Shown: positions 42,597 to 50,107 of the stretch, one piece after another
How the letters are laid out: every line of letters starts with the position of its first letter
Numbering within the stretch: the first letter of the stretch is position 1
Assembly (NCBI GenBank): GCA_000403475.2
Contig: KE159798.1
Span: forward strand, 134,960-198,959
Length of the DNA stretch: 64,000 bases
Direction of reading: 5' to 3'
Origin: Lachnospiraceae bacterium MD308
GTDB taxonomy: Bacteria; Bacillota; Clostridia; Lachnospirales; Lachnospiraceae
Program-made: the position numbers and the translations under genes
The notes under the pieces: model-generated
Databases searched by the model: none
What the model was told of the DNA's origin: nothing
What the model saw: the letters and a program-made list of their open reading frames with translations, nothing else

Positions 42597-43742
42597 ATGG
42601 CGAAAGTATCGATTATTATACCAGTATATAATGTAGAAAGATATCTTGCAGAATGTATGGAGAGCGTCGTCACACAGACGCTTAGAGATATAGAAATCAT
42701 CTGTGTGAATGACGGCTCTACAGATGGTTCTTTTAAGATATTAAAGGAATATGAAAAACGGGATAAAAGAGTCACGCTCATCAGTCAGGAAAACCGGGGA
42801 TATGGATATGCCATGAATCGGGGAATCATGCATGCGTCGGGGGAATATATAGGAATTGTTGAGCCGGATGATTACATCGTGCCTGACATGTATCAGGATT
42901 TATACCGGACGGCAAAAGAATATGAGCTGGATTTTGTAAAGGCAGATTTTTACCGGTTTACCACAGGCGCAGACGGGGAGCGGGAATTTGTCTATAATCA
43001 TCTGTCGCAGAAACCGGAGGACTATAACAAAGTGTTCACTCCTGCCAGATGTCCGGAGGCCCTTCGCTTTGTTATGAATACATGGAGCGGCATCTACCGC
43101 CGGGAATTTTTGGAGGAGCATAATATCCGGCATCATGAGACGCCGGGGGCGTCATTTCAGGACAACGGATTCTGGATTCAGACATTTATCTATGGAGAGC
43201 GGGCAATGATAATAGACAGGCCCTATTATAGAAACCGCCGGGATAATCCGGCGTCTTCCGTCAACAGCCGGGAAAAGGTTTACTGCATTAATATAGAATA
43301 TGACTATATCCGGGGCATTTTAACGAAGAACCCGGATATATGGGAACGGTTTAAATATATGTACTGGTTCAAAAAATACCACAACTACATGGGAACGCTT
43401 TGGAGAATCGGGGAGGAATACCAGAGAGAGTATGTCGTCAGGTTCAGTGAAGAACTGAGGCGGGGCATAGCGCTGGGAGAGGTTAAAAGAGAAGTGTTTT
43501 CCGACTTGGCCTGGAGCCATATTCAGGGCATGGCAGAAGACCCGGAGCGGTATTACGTCTGCCGGGTCTATGCAAAAAGTGCAGACGAGCGGTTGTTTGA
43601 GCGGATCAATGAGCTGGAGCTTAAGAACCAGAAACTGAAAGACGAGATTGCGAAAGTACGCAGTTCAAAGTCATTTCGGCTGGGGAGGCTGCTTTTGTAT
43701 CTGCCTGGAAAATTTAAAAAACTGATTCGGGGAAAGCTGTAA
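42597..43742 (+). CDS. GT2 family glycosyltransferase
   Basis: 381 residues after GGGAGAG. One GT2 domain: VSIIIPVYNVERYLAECMES, IICVNDGSTDGSFKIL and YIGIVEPDDYIVPDMY, where the DxD region is EPDD as in several capsular transferases. A conserved middle (TWSGIYRREFLEEHNIRHHE, FQDNGFWIQTF) follows. The C-terminus has a short coiled coil and SSKSFRLGRLLLYLPGKFKK, a shorter version of the basic tail of its neighbours. Part of the four-gene polysaccharide cluster. Confidence 0.87.
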   Translation: MAKVSIIIPVYNVERYLAECMESVVTQTLRDIEIICVNDGSTDGSFKILKEYEKRDKRVTLISQENRGYGYAMNRGIMHASGEYIGIVEPDDYIVPDMYQDLYRTAKEYELDFVKADFYRFTTGADGEREFVYNHLSQKPEDYNKVFTPARCPEALRFVMNTWSGIYRREFLEEHNIRHHETPGASFQDNGFWIQTFIYGERAMIIDRPYYRNRRDNPASSVNSREKVYCINIEYDYIRGILTKNPDIWERFKYMYWFKKYHNYMGTLWRIGEEYQREYVVRFSEELRRGIALGEVKREVFSDLAWSHIQGMAEDPERYYVCRVYAKSADERLFERINELELKNQKLKDEIAKVRSSKSFRLGRLLLYLPGKFKKLIRGKL

Positions 43743-43791
43743 GAAGGTTCTGAAATGCCGGGAGAGGTTTCAGGATGCGGCGGAGGGATGA

Positions 43792-44769
43792 ATGGGTAAC
43801 AAAGATTTGAAAGTATCGGTGATCGTGCCGATCTATAATGGGGAAAAGTATCTTGTCCGGTGCATGGACAGCATTGTGGGGCAGACACTAAAAGAGACGG
43901 AGATTATCTGTGTGGATGACGGTTCTTCGGACAGGTCGCCGGAGATACTGGATGAATATGCGCGGAGGGATAACAGAGTGCGCCTTATAAGCCAGAGAAA
44001 CGCAGGTGCAGGCGCGGCTAGGAACAGGGGGCTTTCAGAGGCGAAAGGGGAATACCTGTCTTTTTTGGATGCGGATGATTTCTTCGAGCCGGATATGCTT
44101 GAGAGAGCTTACCGGAAAGCGAAGGAGCAGAAAGCGCAGATCCTCGTGTTTGGCTCCGACCAGTACAGGAGTGACTTAGAAGAATTTCATCAGGTAGACT
44201 GGACGATCCGGAAACATGCGCTGCCGCCTTACCGTCCTATGAATTATCGGACGTTCACGGAAAATGTGTTTAAGGTGTTCGTGGGCTGGACGTGGGATAA
44301 GCTGTTTGAGAGGGAGTTCGTCCTGAAACATGGGTTCAAATTTCAGGAGCAGAGGACTTCAAATGACTTGCTTTTTGTCTTTTCAGCGCTTGTGCTGGCG
44401 GAGAGGATAGAGGTAGAAGAGGCGGTGCTGGCGCATCAGCGCCGGGATAACCCGGAGTCGCTTTCTCATACGAGGGAAAAGTCCTGGCAGTGTTTTTACC
44501 ATGCGCTGACAGCACTCAGGGAAAATCTGGTGAGATACGGGCTGTACTATGAACTGGAGCAGGACTTTATCAATTATGCACTGCATTTTTCTCTGTGGAA
44601 TTATAAGACGATACAGGGAGAAAAAAAGAAAGAGCTGTATCGGATGCTGAAAAGAAAGTGGTTTCGGGAGCTTGGGATAGCGGGGCGCGGGAAGGAGTAT
44701 TTTTATAATAAGGGGGAGTATGAAGAGTACAGGGAGATAATGAAACGACAAAATTTAGCAGAAAAATGA
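43792..44769 (+). CDS. GT2 family glycosyltransferase
   Basis: 325 residues. GT2 motifs VSVIVPIYNGEKYLVRCMDS, IICVDDGSSDRSPEIL and YLSFLDADDFFEPDML are complete, with VGWTWDKLFEREFVLKHGFK in the acceptor half. It lacks the coiled-coil and basic tail of the other three transferases and is the shortest. It is the last gene of the cluster. Start ATG 43792 follows GGAGGG. Confidence 0.87.
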   Translation: MGNKDLKVSVIVPIYNGEKYLVRCMDSIVGQTLKETEIICVDDGSSDRSPEILDEYARRDNRVRLISQRNAGAGAARNRGLSEAKGEYLSFLDADDFFEPDMLERAYRKAKEQKAQILVFGSDQYRSDLEEFHQVDWTIRKHALPPYRPMNYRTFTENVFKVFVGWTWDKLFEREFVLKHGFKFQEQRTSNDLLFVFSALVLAERIEVEEAVLAHQRRDNPESLSHTREKSWQCFYHALTALRENLVRYGLYYELEQDFINYALHFSLWNYKTIQGEKKKELYRMLKRKWFRELGIAGRGKEYFYNKGEYEEYREIMKRQNLAEK

Positions 44770-44811
44770 AGGGAAAAGAACATTTATGTAGCTGAAAAAA
44801 TTATAGTATGT

Positions 44812-44817
44812 TATAAT
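44812..44817 (+). promoter_or_regulatory. Possible -10 box of the TIGR04255/MBL unit
   Basis: TATAAT at 44812-44817, 32 bases before the first gene of the unit, with GGAGGATAG between. The -35 is poor (TAGCTG at 17 bp), so activator-dependence or a weak promoter is likely. Confidence 0.35.
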
Positions 44818-44848
44818 GTAGTCACTCTGATTTTGGAGGATAGATTCT

Positions 44849-45703
44849 ATGGAATTGTTGAGAAACCAGATTAAACATCATTTTTTGAATCAGATTGTTT
44901 TCAGATTGGATTATGAGGGGCTGCTCGAAAAAGATGTTGAAGAATGCGTATTTAATCTGCGGCAGAAATTTTATGGCGCAGGTTTTACACATATGAACAG
45001 GCGTGCGGAAAATCAAGTTGATATTCAGGTAAAGATAGATTTGAATGTATCATCTGATAATGAGTATATGGTTAGTAACACCAATGAAGGATGGGTTTAT
45101 ATTTTTTCTTCTGACAGTAATGAAGTGATAGAACTGAGTAAAAATTTTTTCACGCTTACTATAGAGGTGGATAAGGAATATAAGACATTTGATAAATATA
45201 TTTCTTTGCTTGCGGAGTCAATCGAATTTATTAAAAACTGTTCGCCGTACTTTCGTGCATTAAGGATGGGATTAAGAAAAATTAATGTCTGTTTTTTGAA
45301 AGAATTGAATTTGGCATCTTCTTTTTTCACAAAGGCAGCATTTAATGTTGAAGAAATAATGAATCAATTTTCAGGGTTTGAATGTACAGGTTCTAATATG
45401 GTGACACTGTTTGTAAAAGACGGATACTGTATTAATTATGTACGCAATATACAGAAAGGCGCAATGCAGCAGGAGGATGGCTCTCAGGAACCGGTTTATC
45501 AGATAGCTTTAGATATTGATGTCTACAGAGAGAGTGATAAAGAGATAAGACATCTCTTATCAGAAAATAAATCCATAGAAACAACTTTGAGAGAACAAAA
45601 TAAAGTTGAGTTTGAGATGTTTATAAAATCACTGACTGATGCAATGATAAAAAAAATGACAGAAGATGATTTTGAATGTACGGAAATATTAGGAGTGAAT
45701 TAA
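44849..45703 (+). CDS. TIGR04255-type family protein
   Basis: 284 residues, recognised by the overall pattern of the sporadically distributed TIGR04255 family. It has an N-terminal beta region (NQIVFRLDYEGLLEKDVEEC), a central FRALRMGLRKINVCFLKELN segment corresponding to the family RxGLRxIN core, and a C-terminal helix ending MIKKMTEDDFECTEILG. No enzymatic motif is visible. The family is patchy across bacteria and often found in defence or mobile regions. It is 1 base away from a small gene and co-directional with an MBL-fold gene. Base composition is more AT-rich than the flanking glycosyltransferase genes. Confidence 0.65.
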   Translation: MELLRNQIKHHFLNQIVFRLDYEGLLEKDVEECVFNLRQKFYGAGFTHMNRRAENQVDIQVKIDLNVSSDNEYMVSNTNEGWVYIFSSDSNEVIELSKNFFTLTIEVDKEYKTFDKYISLLAESIEFIKNCSPYFRALRMGLRKINVCFLKELNLASSFFTKAAFNVEEIMNQFSGFECTGSNMVTLFVKDGYCINYVRNIQKGAMQQEDGSQEPVYQIALDIDVYRESDKEIRHLLSENKSIETTLREQNKVEFEMFIKSLTDAMIKKMTEDDFECTEILGVN

Positions 45704-45704
45704 G

Positions 45705-45878
45705 ATGAGTAAAGTTAAGTTTGTATCTACAGGGAAAAATCCTTATGTATTAAAGCACGTCAGTGCGGAAACGAAACCAGGAGAATTTATCTCAAGCTCA
45801 AAGATGGGGAAAACTCAGATGTTTAGAAACAATACTATGAACATAACAGGGAGAAAAGTGACATTTAAACATGTATAA
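45705..45878 (+). CDS. 57-residue protein between TIGR04255 and MBL genes
   Basis: ATG 45705, GGAGTG about 10 bases upstream, stop at 45876-45878. The product starts MSKVKFVSTGKNPYVLKHVS and is basic (many Lys/Arg), with no signal or membrane segment. Its stop overlaps the next ATG by 8 bases. The 1-base gap upstream and overlap downstream indicate a real, translationally coupled gene. I do not recognise the family. By position it could be a subunit, an antitoxin-like regulator or a modifier of one of its neighbours. Confidence 0.6.
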   Translation: MSKVKFVSTGKNPYVLKHVSAETKPGEFISSSKMGKTQMFRNNTMNITGRKVTFKHV

Positions 45879-46869
45879 ACATCATATTGATGGAATTGTA
45901 AATAATTCAAATAAATATAAAAATATTGTATTTTTTCAAAAGTCTCTGCTTGTTGAAACATATATCATTGGATATAAAACTGAGGGAGAGACGATTCTCT
46001 TTTTTATCCGAGCAGATGGAGGGGTAAGCTTTTCAGGATTAGTCGATTGTTACAGAAGTAAAGATATTGATATTGTAAGTTCTATTTTAAGGGAAAGTGG
46101 CGTTAATAAATTAAACTTTATTTGTTGGACGCATCCCGACTTGGATCATTCTAAAGGGCTCAAAGAAATGATTAAGCAATATAGCTCATCAGAAACCAAT
46201 ATCTGGATTCCGGAGGGTGTGGATGCAAAAGAAATAAGTTGCAGTGAAGAGGTGAAGAATCTGTTTGCTTATCTGAAACAATGTGCCCGATCAATGGAAA
46301 CGGAATTGAATGTTTATTCAGTGTCTGATAAAAAGGACTTAACATATTATGACTCTTTGTGCTTTCAAAAGGGAATTGACGCTTTCCCTCTTAATTTAAT
46401 TTCTTATACTCCTAATTCTAAAATCATGCGAAAGCAGAATTATCTTGATAAATTTATCAGAAATGATAGGTCAATCTTTTTTGTTTTATCTTTAGGGCAG
46501 GTTCGCATATGGCTTACAGGCGATATCGAAGATGCGACAATTGAGCAGATTCCCAAAGAATTTTTTGCAGAACATATACATATCCTTAAAATTCCGCACC
46601 ATGGGTCAGGTACATCGACTAAAATCATGGAGCTTGGCTGGACAGACTGTGATGTGGCATGTTCAACAGTTTATCGGAAGGGACGCAGCCATTTGCCTGA
46701 TGAGAAAGTAATGGCTCAATATAAGAAATTAGCTGAAAACTTATATTGTACTGGAAATGAGGATAGACATAAAGAGAAACAGGAATATGGCATGGTAAAA
46801 GTGGTGACGAATGTTTTGGATAATAGCTATACTACTGTAGTACAGGGAAATGCTGAGATTTGGAATTAA
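45871..46869 (+). CDS. Metallo-beta-lactamase-fold hydrolase, ComEC-like type
   Basis: 332 residues. MBL motifs: WTHPDLDHSKGL (H88, D90, D92, H93), LTGDIED and PHHGSGTS, in the order found in the soluble ComEC/Rec2-type branch that acts on nucleic acids or nucleotides. The first half before the motif (FFIRADGGVSFSGLVDCY) has the usual substrate-proximal strands. There is no signal peptide. Overlap with the 57-residue gene shows operon membership. Such soluble MBL proteins beside TIGR04255 genes look like effector nucleases or phosphodiesterases of a defence unit; this is inference. Confidence 0.75.
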   Translation: MYKHHIDGIVNNSNKYKNIVFFQKSLLVETYIIGYKTEGETILFFIRADGGVSFSGLVDCYRSKDIDIVSSILRESGVNKLNFICWTHPDLDHSKGLKEMIKQYSSSETNIWIPEGVDAKEISCSEEVKNLFAYLKQCARSMETELNVYSVSDKKDLTYYDSLCFQKGIDAFPLNLISYTPNSKIMRKQNYLDKFIRNDRSIFFVLSLGQVRIWLTGDIEDATIEQIPKEFFAEHIHILKIPHHGSGTSTKIMELGWTDCDVACSTVYRKGRSHLPDEKVMAQYKKLAENLYCTGNEDRHKEKQEYGMVKVVTNVLDNSYTTVVQGNAEIWN

Positions 46870-46911
46870 TTTTGACAGAGCAATTGGTGATGTTTGAAAG
46901 GGCGTGGGGTT

Positions 46912-48639
46912 ATGGCAAGGACAGTTGGAATCGGCCATCAGGATTTTGAAGATTTGCGGCTGAAGGATAATTTCTATGTGGATAAAACCAATTTTATCAA
47001 AGAGTGGTGGGAGTCAGATGATGTTGTAACGCTGATTGCCCGTCCCCGAAGATTCGGAAAGACACTGAACATGAGTATGTTAGAAAAGTTCTTTTCAGTA
47101 AAATATGCTGGTCGGGGCGAACTGTTTGAAGGGCTTTCTATATGGGAGGATGAAAAATATCGGGAGATACAGGGGACCTATCCGGTGATAGCATTAAGCT
47201 TTGCCAGAGTAAAGGCAACATCTTTTTCAGATGCCAGAAAGGAAATCTGTCAAATTATCAAAGAGCTGTACAATAAAAGTGATTTTTTGCTTGAAAGCGG
47301 CTGCATGAACGAAGATGAGAAGGAGATGTTTCGCAGTGTGTCAGCCGAGATGGAAAATTATATAGCGGGAGGTTCATTGCGGGCACTGTCGGATTATTTA
47401 ATGCGGTATTACGGAAAAAAAGTGATTATTCTCCTGGATGAATATGATACGCCGATGCAGGAGGCTTATATAAGTGGGTACTGGGATGAATTGGCAGAAT
47501 TTATCAGGAGTCTGTTTAATGCCGCGTTCAAGACGAACCCCTATCTGGAACGAGCCGTTATGACAGGTATAACGAGAGTGAGCAAGGAGTCCATATTTTC
47601 AGACCTGAATAATTTGGAAGTGATCACAACAACTTCTCATCGATATGAAGATGCATTTGGATTCACGGAGAAAGAGGTGTTTTCTTCACTGGATGAATTC
47701 GGTATGTCGGAAGATAAAACAGATGTAAAAAGATGGTATGATGGTTTTACGTTTGGAGAAAGGACAGATATATATAATCCATGGTCTATCATTAATTATT
47801 TAGTTAAAGGGAAACTCGCTGCGTACTGGGCTAATACCAGTTCTAACAGTTTGATTGGGCAACTGATCCGAGAGGGAAATAAAGATGTGAAATTGTCTTT
47901 TGAAAAACTTCTTGCGGGAGAGAGTTTGGTTACAGAAATTGATGAACAGATCGTGTATAATACATTAAACGAAGATGAAACAGCAATCTGGAGCCTTTTG
48001 CTCGCCAGTGGTTATTTAAAAGTGGTTAGAGTCGGGGAGTATAAAAAAAATGAGTATGAAGACCATGTACTTGAGTATGAACTAAAGATAACGAATTTTG
48101 AGACAAGGCATATGTTTGGTAATATGGTGCGGGGGTGGTTCCGGAAAAATGCGTCTGCCTATAATGGGTTTATAAAGGCGCTGCTTTCAGATGATATAGA
48201 ATCTATGAATGCTTATATGAATAGAATTACATCTACGGTATTCAGCTATTTTGATACCGGGAAAAATCCTTCCGGGGAAGGGGCTGAAAGATTTTACCAT
48301 GGTTTTGTTCTGGGGCTTATGGTGGAGCTTAACGACCGATATATGATTACTTCTAACCGTGAGAGCGGTTTCGGAAGATATGATGTGATACTGGAACCAA
48401 AAAAGCAAATCGATGATGCTATCATACTGGAATTCAAAGTACAGAATAAAAGACGCGAGAAAGAGCTTTCGGATACGGTAAAAGCTGCTTTGCAGCAAAT
48501 TGAAGAGAAGAATTATGTTGCTGCGCTTATTGGAAGGGGTATAGAGAGAAAACGTATACGCAGGTATGGATTTGCGTTTTGTGGCAAAGAAGTGTTGATT
48601 GACGGGCAGTTGCTATTGTATTTGCAAAAGGAGGAGTGA
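46912..48639 (+). CDS. AAA-ATPase-like protein with C-terminal PD-(D/E)XK nuclease-fold domain (DUF1703 type)
   Basis: 575 residues from ATG 46912. The family start GIGHQDFEDLRLKDNFYVDK is followed by a P-loop RPRRFGKTLNMSML, Walker B IILLDEYDTPMQEAY and VMTGITRVSKESIFSDLNN. The C-terminal domain has ESGFGRYDVILEPK and AIILEFKVQN, the D...ExK pattern of the PD-(D/E)XK fold. These proteins are highly multiplied in gut anaerobes and their role is unknown; mobile-element defence has been suggested. A 321-bp part of its 3' end is repeated at 49563-49883. Confidence 0.85.
   Translation: MARTVGIGHQDFEDLRLKDNFYVDKTNFIKEWWESDDVVTLIARPRRFGKTLNMSMLEKFFSVKYAGRGELFEGLSIWEDEKYREIQGTYPVIALSFARVKATSFSDARKEICQIIKELYNKSDFLLESGCMNEDEKEMFRSVSAEMENYIAGGSLRALSDYLMRYYGKKVIILLDEYDTPMQEAYISGYWDELAEFIRSLFNAAFKTNPYLERAVMTGITRVSKESIFSDLNNLEVITTTSHRYEDAFGFTEKEVFSSLDEFGMSEDKTDVKRWYDGFTFGERTDIYNPWSIINYLVKGKLAAYWANTSSNSLIGQLIREGNKDVKLSFEKLLAGESLVTEIDEQIVYNTLNEDETAIWSLLLASGYLKVVRVGEYKKNEYEDHVLEYELKITNFETRHMFGNMVRGWFRKNASAYNGFIKALLSDDIESMNAYMNRITSTVFSYFDTGKNPSGEGAERFYHGFVLGLMVELNDRYMITSNRESGFGRYDVILEPKKQIDDAIILEFKVQNKRREKELSDTVKAALQQIEEKNYVAALIGRGIERKRIRRYGFAFCGKEVLIDGQLLLYLQKEE
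48286..48606 (+). repeat. Direct repeat, copy 1 (3' end of the ATPase gene)
   Basis: This 321-bp stretch aligns without gaps to 49563-49883 with only scattered substitutions, many silent. It encodes the nuclease-fold domain (RFYHGFVLGL to EVLIDG). Confidence 0.85.
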
Positions 48640-48907
48640 ATTTGAAAGATGAATTTTTCCTGATTATTTTCGAAGGTTCAAATTGCCGGATGGAGCAAGG
48701 GAAGAATTAATAAAAGATTATAGAGCATGTAGAAGCGGAAAAATTCTCTATCGACGTTCGGGAAACCTAGAAATGTGAAAAGATTTGCAGGTGATGATAT
48801 AGTATAAAATTATGAAGTAGCAGAAAGTATATTTTGTGTTGTGTGAGTATTTCCATATCACTCTTAACGTATATGAAATATGGATATAGTTGAAAGGATG
48901 TGTTTTT
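48640..48907 (+). other. Gap with no recognisable gene between ATPase and vapB
   Basis: 268 bp without a convincing coding frame. A short open stretch near 48690-48770 (LPDGAREELIKDYRACRSGK) has coding-like composition but neither start nor full length, and may be a worn gene remnant. ATAGTATAAAAT near 48798-48809 is a possible -10 region for vapB. Confidence 0.4.
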
Positions 48908-49138
48908 ATGGCGTATGATACGTTAGTCAGAGAAGCGAAAGACCTTCCAGAAGATATGATAGAGCAAGTAATTGATTTTATAAGATTTTTGAAATACGCT
49001 TCGAAAAAAGAGCAGACAAAGCATTCTATAAGTAATAATATTACATTTCGCAGAACGGTAAATCCGTTAGCGGATGAATTTATTTCTATGGCAGAGGATT
49101 TTGACGAAACACCAGAATGTTTTAAGGAGTATATATAA
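48908..49138 (+). CDS. VapB-like antitoxin with DUF2281-type domain
   Basis: 76 residues from ATG 48908. The N-terminal LVREAKDLPEDMIEQVIDFI and RFLKYASKKE match the DUF2281 helical segment common in antitoxins paired with PIN toxins. The C-terminal half (NPLADEFISMAEDFDETPE) is the acidic toxin-binding tail. Its stop overlaps the start of the toxin gene by one base (TAATG). The toxin is broken, so the antitoxin is probably an orphan. Confidence 0.7.
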   Translation: MAYDTLVREAKDLPEDMIEQVIDFIRFLKYASKKEQTKHSISNNITFRRTVNPLADEFISMAEDFDETPECFKEYI

Positions 49139-49495
49139 TGTATCTATTGGACACCAATGCCCTCTTATACTTTTTATATGATAGCGGAAAACTTTCAAAA
49201 AAAGCATCAGACATAATTTACCATAATGATGAAAAAATCAATGTAAGTATTGTTTCTATGTGGGAAATTGCGATTAAGTCAAGCATTGGGAAATTGGAAA
49301 TTAAAAGTTCAATTTCTAAAATTGCGGAAACTTGTGAAAACGAGCAATTTGATATTCTTCCTATAAAACTTTATGGTAAGCTGTATTTAAGGGTATATCC
49401 CTGAATGATCATGCGGTCATAACAGGTAATGATGCCGTAAATTTTATCGGCGTATTTATCCGTAAGCAACATAATCGAAATTCCCCTTTTCTTTA
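49138..49495 (+). pseudogene. Broken PIN-domain toxin (VapC-like)
   Basis: The first frame (49138-49404, 88 residues) has the PIN start YLLDTNALLYFL with the first catalytic aspartate, and SIVSMWEIAIKSSIGKLEI. It ends after LPIKLYGKLYLRVYP. The typical PIN C-terminus reappears in another frame (AVITGNDAVNFIGVF, about 49413-49457), ending at 49493-49495. The segment between, which should contain the catalytic HRDPFDRLI-type motif, is missing. A deletion with frameshift has inactivated the ribonuclease. Confidence 0.75.
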
Positions 49496-49529
49496 GAACA
49501 ACACAAAAAGGGGAAAATATAAAATAAAC

Positions 49530-49889
49530 TTTTTCGGTTTATCCGGGTTAGGGGAAGGGGAGGAAAGATTTTATCATGGCTTTGTGCTGGGGCTTATAGT
49601 AGAGCTCAACGAACGTTATACGATCACTTCTAACCGTGAGAGTGGTTTCGGAAGATATGATGTGATGCTGGAACCAAAACAGCAAAGCGATGATGCTATC
49701 ATACTGGAATTCAAAGTACAGAATAAAAGACGCGAGAAAGAGCTTTCCGATACGGTAAAAGCTGCTTTGCAGCAGATTGAAGAGAAGAATTATGCTGCTT
49801 CGCTTGTCGGAAAGGGTATAGAGAGAAAACGTATATGCAGGTACGGATTTGCGTTTTGTGGCAAAGAAGTGTTGATTGACGGGAAGTAA
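49530..49889 (+). pseudogene. 3' remnant of a second AAA-ATPase/PD-(D/E)XK gene
   Basis: An open frame reads GLSGLGEGEERFYHGFVLGL onward to a stop at 49887-49889, without any start or ATPase domain. It is a near copy of the last 110 residues of the protein at 46912, with GRYDVMLEPK and ILEFKV kept. It ends 8 codons earlier (DGK stop instead of DGQLLLYLQ). It is best explained as what is left of a tandem duplicate after deletion, with the vapBC remnant lying between the copies. Confidence 0.8.
49563..49883 (+). repeat. Direct repeat, copy 2
   Basis: Gap-free partner of 48286-48606 (321 bp each), 1277 bp apart start to start. Recombination between the two would delete the vapB/vapC remnant. 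Confidence 0.85.
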
Positions 49890-49920
49890 AGAAAAAACAT
49901 AAAGAAGAATTTGATTTTAG

Positions 49921-49970
49921 AAAATCCATGAAAAGGTGGTATTAGAAAAGCGCCTTTCCATGGATTTTTT
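49921..49970 (+). terminator. Terminator at the end of the defence-like island
   Basis: AAAATCCATGAAAAGG (49921-49936) pairs with CCTTTCCATGGATTTT (49953-49968) with one mismatch and ends in a run of T. Confidence 0.75.
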
Positions 49971-50040
49971 GTGTTATATGGCGTGTTTCTTTACATATAG
50001 GAAATATAAATATATGGTGATGATTTATCTGGTATATCAA

Positions 50041-50071
50041 TTGGACGAATACGTAGGGGGGGGGGTATAAT
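50041..50071 (+). promoter_or_regulatory. Poly-G promoter 1 (G10), upstream of the first BIG2 gene
   Basis: TTGGAC (50041-50046) and TATAAT (50066-50071) flank a 19-nt spacer, GAATACGTA followed by ten G (50056-50065). The G tract occupies the half of the spacer next to the -10 box. Gain or loss of one G would change the -35/-10 distance. The 45 bp upstream are nearly identical to those of poly-G promoter 2. Confidence 0.85.
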
Positions 50072-50107
50072 CGAAAGTATAGGAAAATTATCTGGAAGGA
50101 GGAGTAA

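Noticed and set aside
49481-49513. TTCCCCTTTT / AAAAGGGGAA inverted repeat as an IS end or terminator
   Set aside because: No second copy, target duplication or transposase nearby, and no T run follows; it may be a chance hairpin in decayed sequence.
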